Below, piece after piece: positions 1 through 5,185 of a stretch of DNA of 5,185 nt; within the stretch, counting starts at the first letter, position 1, and every line of letters starts with the position of its first letter. The stretch covers positions 1-5,185 of the forward strand of contig JALUMP010000174.1 in NCBI GenBank assembly GCA_027039745.1, in the 5' to 3' direction. The position numbers and the translations under genes are program-made. The stretch comes from Candidatus Parcubacteria bacterium. Its GTDB lineage: Bacteria > Patescibacteriota > Minisyncoccia > Phycocordibacterales > GCA-2747955. Below the pieces are notes generated by a model. The model was not told the DNA's origin and did no database searches. It saw only the letters and a program-made list of their open reading frames with translations.

Positions 1-673
1 TTTCAATATTAAAATCATCAATCTTTTTTCTTTCAAAAAGTAAAACATAGTCATCAATTTCTCTTCTAAAAACTCTTACATAATCAAAATTAGAATTTTG
101 TGAAACTTTTGAAATATTTTTAAAAATATTTGCTACTACATTATCATGAGCATCTGTCTTGGTAAAACGAGCAAGATTAAAGTCTTTTTTTTGAACTAAA
201 AATCTTTTTTCTATATCAATTTTACTGATTTTTGGATTTATAGTTATAATATTTAAAATTATAGAATATCCAAAACCCTTTAAAAACTTTGCTGTTTTTA
301 TAGGAACCTCTACATTTCTCATTGTCCCCTCTACAACCATTGAGTATTTTTCTTGAGCTGCTTTTGCAATAGCTTTTTCTATTCAATAATTAATGTCTTT
401 TTGGGTTAAATCTGCTGCGTGTTCTTCTTGATTTTTTAGTAGAAAATAATAATTTGGATGATATCCTCTAAAATCGTCACCATTGATAACCACTATATCT
501 TTATTATTTTCTAATACTTTTTTTACAAAATGGCTCTTACCTGCAGCTGGTTGACCGCCTAAAATATAAGCTTGTGGATTTTTTGACACTCTCACACCTC
601 TAGTGATATTTGGAAAAATGAAAGTATCAAAAATTTCTCTTTTATCTTTTTTAGGTAATTCAAATTTATTCAT
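1..673 (-). CDS. Zeta toxin family kinase (toxin of a TA pair), read through an in-frame TGA as Trp; 3' end beyond window
   Basis: Zeta toxins are P-loop kinases that phosphorylate UDP-N-acetylglucosamine-type cell-wall precursors in the cytoplasm and are held inactive by an antitoxin. Visible here are a Walker A motif GGQPAAGKS (residues 39-47), the NGDDFRGYHPNY segment with the likely catalytic Asp at 67, and, past the TGA, EGTMR (115-119). R157 and the RFTKTDAHD segment (169-177) follow, as in the family. Codon 97 is TGA (383-385). The frame then stays open for 127 codons to the window edge, and homologous kinases often have Trp in this helix before EGTMR, so it is read as Trp. At least 224 residues are present and the C-terminus is missing. 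The ATG at 671-673 overlaps the end of the upstream small gene by 8 nt, the usual arrangement of a translationally coupled toxin. Under the standard code the protein would stop after the P-loop and catalytic Asp but before EGTMR. UDP-GlcNAc as substrate is inferred from family membership. Confidence 0.88.
383..385 (-). other. In-frame TGA read as Trp inside the zeta toxin gene
   Basis: The minus-strand codon is TGA at toxin codon 97, between NY and IEKAIAKAA. Toxin homology is continuous across it (P-loop and GDDFR before, EGTMR and the HD-containing segment after) with no frame change. This is one of two such codons in the window. Confidence 0.85.
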
Positions 674-899
674 AACTTTTTATTTTATCTATCAATGTTT
701 CATATTCAGATTGCGAAACTTTGGCTTTTTTATAAAAATCATTTAGCAAAATATCCAGGCTTAAAATCTTTTGTGTCATTTTTTGTATAAGGTATTGTTC
801 TGCTTTTTTTTGTTTTAAATCAAAAAGATTTACCATCAGTTTCGACTTGACAACTGCTATAAAACCTAAAATAATCTCTGTGATAAGGGTTTGATTCAT
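666..899 (-). CDS. Small helical protein, putative antitoxin of the zeta toxin
   Basis: I do not recognise this 77-residue protein by sequence. The antitoxin role is inferred from context: it is the first gene of a two-gene unit, is small, and its TAA (666-668) lies inside the start region of the zeta toxin (ATGAATAA overlap, 8 nt), which suggests translational coupling. The composition suggests mostly helix. Residues 1-25 are hydrophobic with few charges, followed by a Lys/Gln-rich helix (about 28-48) and a charged C-terminal part ending in DKIKSYE. It does not obviously resemble the classical epsilon antitoxin or the helix-turn-helix PezA. The ATG at 897-899 is the first start after an upstream in-frame TAA (912-914). 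A second ATG at 834-836 (codon 22) is possible and would remove the hydrophobic N-terminal part. No Shine-Dalgarno sequence precedes either. No TGA occurs in it. Confidence 0.6.
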   Translation of the reverse strand: MNQTLITEIILGFIAVVKSKLMVNLFDLKQKKAEQYLIQKMTQKILSLDILLNDFYKKAKVSQSEYETLIDKIKSYE

Positions 900-908
900 A
901 ATATCACA

Positions 909-936
909 ATATTAACACTCTAAAGAATAAACTCAA
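909..936 (-). promoter_or_regulatory. Putative sigma70-type promoter of the toxin-antitoxin operon
   Basis: On the minus strand, TTGAGT (931-936) and TAATAT (909-914) are separated by 16 nt. They lie between the aspS terminator and the antitoxin ATG. Only 9 nt separate the -10 box from the ATG at 899, so transcription would begin within a few bases of the start codon, giving a leaderless or nearly leaderless mRNA. In DNA this AT-rich such boxes also arise by chance. Confidence 0.35.
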
Positions 937-948
937 AATTTTAAATGT

Positions 949-979
949 AAAAAAACACCCATTTAATTGAGTGTTTTTT
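949..979 (-). terminator. Intrinsic terminator of aspS
   Basis: The arms 950-958 (AAAAAACAC on the plus strand) and 971-979 (GTGTTTTTT) pair perfectly. Inner pairs CA/TG (959-961 region) extend the stem past a C/A mismatch. On the minus strand the hairpin starts 20 nt after the aspS TAA and ends in a run of seven T (955-949). The A-tract/T-tract makes it nearly symmetric, so it could also stop plus-strand transcripts. Confidence 0.75.
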
Positions 980-998
980 ATATTGTATATTTTTTGTT

Positions 999-2324
999 TT
1001 ATTCGTTTAATAATGTGTCTATTCTGTTTATCTCTCTTGGGAATAAAGCAGCTTCTTTTACATTTTTTAAACCTAAAATCTTTTGAGTGATTCTTTCTAA
1101 ACCAAGCCCTATCCCACCATGTGGTGGCATACCAGTTTTGAAAGCTTGTAAATAAAATTTAAAATCATCTGGATTAAGACCTTTCATTTTCATACCTTCT
1201 ACTAAATCATCATAGTCGTGTCTTCTCTGCCCACCTGAGACAATTTCTACTCCCTTAAATAAAGCATCAAAAGATTTTGTAAAACCTTTATCATTTTCAT
1301 CTTCATAAGTATAAAATGGTCTTTTTGAAACTGGATAATGTGTAATAAAAATTAAATCAGAATTTAACTCTTTTTTAGCATAATCACACAACATTCTTTC
1401 ATGTTCTGGCTCTAAATCAGGTTCTCCAATTGCATTTTCAGCTCCTAATTTTTCTTCTAATAAAACTTGGGCCTCTGATAATTTCATTGTAGGAATCTCA
1501 TCTGGAATTAAAATTTCTTCTGCCTTTAAAAAATCTAGTTCAGCTTTGGCATTTTCTTCAAGATTTTTTTTAATACCTCTCATAACATCTGCAAACATGT
1601 CCATAACATCTGCATGATCTTTAATGAACCCCATTTCAAAATCTAAAGAAGAATACTCATTTAAATGTCTTGACGTAGAATGTTTTTCTGCTCTAAAAAC
1701 ATTACCAACAGCAAAGACTCTTTCAAAAACGCCCACCATTATTTGTTTGTATAACTGAGGTGAAGTAGCTAAACTTGCAGAATTTTTGAAATATTCTACA
1801 TTATAAACTTCTGCTCCACCCTCCGCATCTCCACCAACAATTTTTGGTGCTTGAAATTCTGTGAAACCAAAACTATTTAATGTATTTCTAAAACCTTTTA
1901 CAATTTCTGCTTGCACTTTAAAAATGGCTCTATTTTTATCAGATTTTAATACATATGGCCTATTGTCTAAACTAACATCTAAATTTAAATCTTCGTTTAA
2001 TTCAAATGGTATTTCGGCTTTGTTTAAAATCTCTATATTTGTGATTTCAATTTCTACATCACCGTTTACGATGTCTTTATTAATATTTTTTTCTGGTCTT
2101 TGGTTGATTACTCCGCTTACTTCTACCACTCATTCATTCCTCAAATCTTTAGCTGATTCTAAAACTTCTGGTTTACCAAAAATTATCCCTTGCACTTTTC
2201 CAGACACATCACGAAAATCAAAGAAAGCCATTTTTCCTTGAAAACGCACAGTATCTACCCAACATTTTATTTTTACTTCTTGTCCTTTCTTTTCAGAAAG
2301 GTTCTTTATCATTGTTCTTCTCAT
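999..2324 (-). CDS. aspS: Aspartyl-tRNA synthetase, archaeal-type (possibly non-discriminating Asp/Asn), with one in-frame TGA read as Trp
   Basis: Class IIb synthetase that loads Asp onto tRNA-Asp and, if non-discriminating, also onto tRNA-Asn for later amidation by GatCAB. Read through the TGA it is 441 residues, the size of archaeal-type (AspS2) enzymes and without the large insertion of standard bacterial AspRS. The N-terminal OB-fold anticodon-binding domain covers about residues 15-105 (CWVDTVRFQGKMAFFDFRD). The catalytic domain has motif 2 (FRAEKHSTSRHLNE, about 210-223), EIVSGGQRRHDYD, the archaeal-type MPPHGG stretch and motif 3 (GIGLGLERIT, from about 404, Arg 411). Codon 65 is TGA (2130-2132), within DLRNE-W-VVEVSG in the OB fold. 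The start at 2322-2324 is chosen because MRRTMIKNL matches the family's usual N-terminus. There is no Shine-Dalgarno sequence. It ends with TAA and is controlled by the T-box leader upstream. Discrimination between tRNA-Asp and tRNA-Asn cannot be read with confidence. Confidence 0.94.
2130..2132 (-). other. In-frame TGA read as Trp inside aspS
   Basis: The minus-strand codon TGA sits between ...AKDLRNE and VVEVSGVINQRPEKN. Both halves belong to one OB fold, the frame does not shift, and related synthetases often have an aromatic residue here. An intact, regulated, normally essential gene makes a disabling stop unlikely. Confidence 0.9.
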
Positions 2325-2361
2325 AATATTTTTATTAAAATTTTATTTAATTTGTAGAAAG

Positions 2362-2510
2362 AAAAAACTCCACAAATATTTATAATATCTGTAGAGACGA
2401 TTTGTAACCGCGGTGCCACTCTACTTCTTTAAGAAAAATTAAATTTTTAATTCAGCCAACAAAGGTTGTCATCCCCTTGCATTAAAAAGATGTTTTTCTT
2501 AAGCTCTTGT
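2362..2510 (-). promoter_or_regulatory. T-box riboswitch (tRNA-sensing leader) of aspS with compact Stem I
   Basis: The minus strand carries the T-box core TGGCACCGCGG (2418-2408). Antiterminator: GTAGAG (2424-2419) pairs with CTCTAC (2396-2391), flanking the 7-nt bulge UGGCACC. Terminator: CTCTACAGATATT (2396-2384) pairs with AATATTTGTGGAG (2380-2368) across a 3-nt loop, 13 pairs including two G-U, followed by six T (2367-2362). CTCTAC is used in both, so the two states exclude each other. Uncharged tRNA pairing with UGGC would favour read-through. UGGC calls for discriminator base G73, as in tRNA-Asp and tRNA-Asn. Stem I can be drawn as 2503-2493 with 2438-2427 (one bulged A) and 2488-2481 with 2451-2444. 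Its distal loop region contains GAU-GAC-AAC (2473-2465). Only two bases (AA) separate this stem from the antiterminator, so Stem II/III seem absent. Confidence 0.9.
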
Positions 2511-2516
2511 GTTTTT

Positions 2517-2544
2517 ATTATACAGAATGAAATTAAATTTACAA
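2517..2544 (-). promoter_or_regulatory. Sigma70-type promoter of the T-box/aspS transcript
   Basis: On the minus strand a perfect TATAAT (2522-2517) lies 16 nt after TTGTAA (2544-2539). Transcription would start near 2508-2511, just before Stem I of the T-box. The -35 box directly adjoins the T-tract of the preceding operon's terminator. Confidence 0.7.
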
Positions 2545-2545
2545 C

Positions 2546-2580
2546 AAAAGCGCGCGACCTTCGGTTGCGCGTTTTTTTTT
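2546..2580 (-). terminator. GC-rich intrinsic terminator closing the secF-tyrS operon, probably bidirectional
   Basis: The arms CGCGCGACC (2551-2559) and GGTTGCGCG (2563-2571) pair across a TTC loop, with one G-T pair. A G-T pair and four A-T pairs extend the stem (2546-2550 with 2572-2576). Read on the minus strand the hairpin begins 12 nt after the TAA of the small gene and is followed by CTTTTG. Read on the plus strand it has a stronger tail of nine T. It is the most GC-rich spot in the window. Confidence 0.75.
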
Positions 2581-2591
2581 ACCATTAAACC

Positions 2592-3008
2592 TTACTCTAC
2601 TTCTACCATTTTACATTTTTCTTTTTCAAACTCTAAAAAGAAAGCAAACTGGTATTTGTATTTTTTTTTAAGTTGTTTCAAAGTATTTTTATCAATCCCT
2701 CTTTTTTCTCTATTCCAGTGACACTTTGCTTCAATCACCATAATATTATTTTTATCAATGCCGCGTTTATGGATTATAATATCTGGCTTTTTTTTACTGT
2801 TTTCTAAATTTTTTTTTGGATTTTCTCCTATACCTTCTCTATTATACTCAACATCAACATCATATTCAGGAAAAAAACCTTTTAAGTAACAAGCTAATGA
2901 TGTACAAATAGCTTGTTCGTGAACTTTATTGTCTATAAGGAACTTATCTTTTTTATATAGGACATCAATTGCTTTTTTGATTTTTTCCTCTATCCCTAGT
3001 TCTATCAT
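2592..3008 (-). CDS. Small PD-(D/E)XK nuclease-fold protein, function unknown
   Basis: The 138-residue protein has the pattern of a PD-(D/E)XK (restriction-endonuclease-like) core: a helix with E31 (VHEQAICTSLACYL), a strand with VDVEYNRE (51-58), PDIIIHKRG with D76, and MVIEAKC with E93 and K95. The last two give the D...ExK signature of this fold. Many bacteria carry small stand-alone proteins of this layout (ErxxxxxLaxYL, DxEYNR, PDiIvHxRg, iExK) with no assigned role. Active nuclease function is inferred from the motif only. It is the third gene of the operon, starting 10 nt after the tyrS stop, and has no obvious link to translation or secretion. The ATG at 3006-3008 has no Shine-Dalgarno sequence (GATAAAAATT precedes it). 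It uses TGG for its single Trp and ends with TAA, followed by the operon terminator. Confidence 0.8.
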   Translation of the reverse strand: MIELGIEEKIKKAIDVLYKKDKFLIDNKVHEQAICTSLACYLKGFFPEYDVDVEYNREGIGENPKKNLENSKKKPDIIIHKRGIDKNNIMVIEAKCHWNREKRGIDKNTLKQLKKKYKYQFAFFLEFEKEKCKMVEVE

Positions 3009-3018
3009 AATTTTTATC

Positions 3019-4242
3019 TTAAACTATTCTTATTTTCACCATCTTTTTCCCAAGTTTTAAAACAAACTCCCCCTTTTTAAACTCAAAGAAATAATCATCT
3101 ATCTTTTCTCCGCTTAGTTGCACAGCTCCTTCATCTATTTTTCTTCTTCCTTCTTTGTTTGAAGATACTAATTGTGTTTCTTTTAAAATATCTAGAATTT
3201 TAGCTCCTTCTTCAAATTCAAGCTCTTCTAAATTATCTGGTATTTCTTTTTTTGAAAATTGCTTTTCCCAATTTTCTTGTGCTCTTTGGGCTGCTTCTTT
3301 GCTATCAAAAATTTCAATTATTTTGAATGCTAAATCTCTTTTTATATTTTTTGGATTTTCATCTGAGTCTAATCTCTTTCTGACTTGATCAAGATCTTCA
3401 TCTGTCAATAATTCATATCCTAACTCAAGCATGCCATCAGTCCAAGACATAATTTTGCCAAATTTTTCATCAGCAGTATCTGAAAACGACAACATATTTC
3501 CTGTTGTTTTTCCCATTTTAGCACCAGAGTTATCAACTAATAACTTCATTGGGATAACAAACTTATCTTTATCCTGAACTTTTTTTTGTAAATCTCTACC
3601 AACCAACATATTAAAAGTTTGATCATTGCCCCCAACTTCACCATCAACATCCATAACCAAAGAGTCTTGTGCAACCATCAATGGATACATAAATTCATGA
3701 ACATAAATTGGCTTCCCTTCAGAAAACCTTTTTTTAAGCATATCTCTTTCTAAAATTTGTTGCACTGTCACTTTTGAAGATAAATTAAGCACATCTTCAA
3801 AGTTCATTTTTTTCAACCATTCAGAATTATATTTAAATTCAGCTGGGTTACTACCTTCAAAATCAAGTAAAACAGAAGCTTGTTCTTTGTATAGTTTTTG
3901 ATTTTCCATTACCTGCTCTCGAGTCAACGGCTCTCTTGCAGATGCTTTGTCTGGGTCTCCAATCATGGCTGTAAAATCACCAATTAACAATATTATTTTA
4001 TGTCCCATTTGTTGCAATTGTCTTAACTTTCTTAAAACAACCATATGCCCCATGTGCAAAGTTGGGCCTGTTGGGTCAATTCCTAAATATATTTTTAGTT
4101 GTTCCCCTTTCTCTAGCTTACTTGTTAAAAAATCATCACTTGGGTAATTTTTTTCCACACCTCTTTCCACGACCTCTTTAATTTTTTGTGGGTCTATATT
4201 CACTTTTATTTGTTTTTGTTGTTTTTTAAATAAATCAAACAT
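3019..4242 (-). CDS. tyrS: Tyrosyl-tRNA synthetase
   Basis: Class Ic synthetase charging tRNA-Tyr in the cytoplasm; 407 residues, a normal length. The Rossmann catalytic domain has YLGIDPTGPTLHMGH (52-66) with the HIGH-type motif HMGH at 63-66, IGDP with D96, GGNDQ (204-208) and the KMSKS-type loop as KMGKT (242-246). A C-terminal S4 RNA-binding domain covers about 340-400 (AKILDILKETQLVSSNKEGRRKIDEGAVQ). Tyr-pocket residues corresponding to Y34, D78 and D176 of the Geobacillus enzyme appear as Y52, D96 and D193, which supports Tyr rather than Trp specificity. The usual Gln of the YxxxQxxD segment is Val190 (YPLMVAQD), which is unusual. The ATG at 4240-4242 begins 3 nt after the secF stop, so the two are co-transcribed. 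All three Trp codons are TGG and the stop is TAA. No T-box precedes this gene. Confidence 0.97.
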   Translation of the reverse strand: MFDLFKKQQKQIKVNIDPQKIKEVVERGVEKNYPSDDFLTSKLEKGEQLKIYLGIDPTGPTLHMGHMVVLRKLRQLQQMGHKIILLIGDFTAMIGDPDKASAREPLTREQVMENQKLYKEQASVLLDFEGSNPAEFKYNSEWLKKMNFEDVLNLSSKVTVQQILERDMLKKRFSEGKPIYVHEFMYPLMVAQDSLVMDVDGEVGGNDQTFNMLVGRDLQKKVQDKDKFVIPMKLLVDNSGAKMGKTTGNMLSFSDTADEKFGKIMSWTDGMLELGYELLTDEDLDQVRKRLDSDENPKNIKRDLAFKIIEIFDSKEAAQRAQENWEKQFSKKEIPDNLEELEFEEGAKILDILKETQLVSSNKEGRRKIDEGAVQLSGEKIDDYFFEFKKGEFVLKLGKKMVKIRIV

Positions 4243-4245
4243 GTT

Positions 4246-5185
4246 TTATTTTTTCTTAAGTTTAGTAACTTTTTTTCTTTGAAACTTCTCTATATAAACT
4301 AATAATGGAGAAGCTATAAAGATAGAAGAATAAGTCCCGGCTAAAACACCAATCATCAATACTAATGTAAATGATTTAATAGCCTCACTTCCTAAGAAAA
4401 ATAATGAAGCTAACACTAAAAAGGTTGTAATAGAAGTGTTTAAAGACCTTATGATTGTTTCTCTCAAAGATTGGCTAACAATTTTTTCGAAAAATTCCCC
4501 AGTAACTTTTGAATTAGACTCTTGAGCTTTTCTTAAATTTTCTCTTACTCTATCAAATACAACAATAGTGTCATTTACAGAATATCCCAAAATAGCTAAA
4601 ATCGCCGTTACAAACAAAACATCTATTTGATAATGGACAAAAAAATGTCCCATAATTGCAAATACACCGGTTGGTACAATCACGTCATGGATAAGAGCAA
4701 TTATTGCTACTAACCCATATTTAAAAGAAGATACTGGTTGTGAAACTTTTCTAAAAACATAAGCAATAAAAAATACAATAATTATAATCACAAAAATAAT
4801 GGCAAAAAATGATTTTTTTGCAAGCTCAGAAGAAATAGAAGGGCCTATAGTTTTTAAAGACTCCTGCTCAAAAGAGTATTTATTCCCTACAGAAAGTTTA
4901 CTATCTAATTTTGTCTTTTCGTCATCGTCCAATTCTTTTGTTTTTATAACAAAAGTTTTATCGCCTATAAGTTGTGTAGAAAAATCAGATATTCCAGCTT
5001 TTCTAATAGCCTCATCAACAACTTGCATTGGTGGAATAGCTTCTTTATATTTTATTTCGTAGACGCTTCCGCCCTTAAAATCAATAGATAAATTAAATCC
5101 AAAAACAGCTACCGCTAAAACCATAAAAAATACAACAGTAGCAGAGATAGTAAGAAATACTCTTTTGTATTTCAAAATATCAAAT
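4246..5185 (-). CDS. secF: Protein translocase subunit SecF; 5' end beyond window
   Basis: SecF works with SecD in the cytoplasmic membrane, using the proton-motive force to help SecYEG complete protein export. The visible part shows the six-segment RND-type topology. TM1 (about residues 6-27, counting from the codon at 5173-5175) is followed by DFKGGSVYEI (32-41). An external domain runs to about 115, and TM2-TM6 fall at about 121-141, 153-179, 184-205, 240-264 and 266-295. TM4 carries the SecF signature GYSVNDTIVVFDRVREN. The C-terminal tail is Lys-rich, as expected for a cytoplasmic end. The open frame continues through FDIL-KYKRV to the right edge, so TTG at 5173-5175 is not taken as the start and a few N-terminal residues lie outside. 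A stand-alone SecF implies a separate secD, probably just upstream. It ends with TAA 3 nt before tyrS and contains no Trp. Confidence 0.95.
   Translation of the reverse strand, partial: FDILKYKRVFLTISATVVFFMVLAVAVFGFNLSIDFKGGSVYEIKYKEAIPPMQVVDEAIRKAGISDFSTQLIGDKTFVIKTKELDDDEKTKLDSKLSVGNKYSFEQESLKTIGPSISSELAKKSFFAIIFVIIIIVFFIAYVFRKVSQPVSSFKYGLVAIIALIHDVIVPTGVFAIMGHFFVHYQIDVLFVTAILAILGYSVNDTIVVFDRVRENLRKAQESNSKVTGEFFEKIVSQSLRETIIRSLNTSITTFLVLASLFFLGSEAIKSFTLVLMIGVLAGTYSSIFIASPLLVYIEKFQRKKVTKLKKK

Noticed and set aside
383..673. A stand-alone 96-residue truncated zeta toxin (pseudogene)
   Set aside because: The frame stays open and homologous for 127 codons beyond the TGA, and the same kind of TGA occurs in an essential gene.
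999..2129. A separate 376-residue synthetase gene starting with GTG at 2127-2129, and a separate 64-residue gene upstream
   Set aside because: The two pieces are one OB fold split by a TGA in the same frame. Neither half is a complete AspRS and no start signal precedes the GTG.
383..2132. TGA read as Gly (code 25) or selenocysteine
   Set aside because: Trp or aromatic residues fit both positions better than Gly. No selenocysteine-insertion hairpin or selenoprotein family is involved. Code 25 is not fully excluded without a genome-wide test.
1861..2241. Plus-strand open frame of 126 codons, and the others at 2509-2721, 3155-3388, 3947-4147 and 4799-5062
   Set aside because: These lie opposite well-supported minus-strand genes or the T-box/terminator region, show no family motifs, and have Ser/Phe/Ile-rich shadow composition.
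2383..2441. Alternative A/T hairpin AAAAAT-TTA-ATTTTT (about 2448-2434) as a Stem III
   Set aside because: It competes with the longer nested Stem I pairing and could arise by chance in A/T-rich sequence. It is kept only as a possible alternative fold.
5173..5175. TTG as the start of secF
   Set aside because: The frame is open to the window edge and the preceding FDIL fits a SecF N-terminus, so the gene is cut by the window.
1..5185. CRISPR arrays, tRNA or rRNA genes, insertion sequences
   Set aside because: I saw no regularly spaced repeats, cloverleaf genes, terminal inverted repeats or transposase-like frames.

Overview
This AT-rich window carries six protein genes, all on the minus strand. 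They are read from the right edge to the left edge: secF (5' end cut off), tyrS, a small PD-(D/E)XK-like protein gene, then a terminator; a promoter and T-box riboswitch controlling an archaeal-type aspS, then a terminator; and finally a small putative antitoxin gene overlapping a zeta-toxin gene whose 3' end is cut off by the window.

The main result concerns the genetic code. Two genes, aspS and the zeta toxin, are each interrupted once by an in-frame TGA (2130-2132 and 383-385). In both, homology continues in the same frame on the other side, and the interrupted position is one where these families carry or tolerate an aromatic residue or Trp. No gene with a visible end uses TGA as its stop: all five use TAA. 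TGG is also used for Trp (five sites). The simplest reading is UGA = Trp (genetic code 4), used as a minority Trp codon. A standard-code gene caller would split both genes.

The organism cannot be named from this window. UGA = Trp, low GC, a T-box and very tight packing would fit a Mollicutes-like Firmicute. The archaeal-type (AspS2-like) aspartyl-tRNA synthetase, stand-alone SecF and the general look of TyrRS would also fit a reduced Patescibacteria/CPR-type genome with a reassigned code. None of the five visible gene starts has a recognisable Shine-Dalgarno sequence.

Region by region: 4246-5185 is the Sec translocon accessory protein SecF. It is followed after 3 nt by tyrosyl-tRNA synthetase (3019-4242) and after 10 nt by a restriction-endonuclease-fold protein (2592-3008). 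The operon appears to end at a GC-rich hairpin (about 2546-2580). Immediately after it lie a strong promoter (TATAAT at 2517-2522) and a compact T-box leader (2362-2510). The leader has clear mutually exclusive antiterminator and terminator helices, UGGC in the tRNA-acceptor-binding bulge (matching a G73 tRNA such as tRNA-Asp or tRNA-Asn), and a GAU-GAC-AAC stretch in its distal loop. It controls aspS (999-2324). After the aspS terminator (949-979), a promoter placed almost on the start codon probably drives a two-gene toxin-antitoxin operon (666-899 and 1-673).
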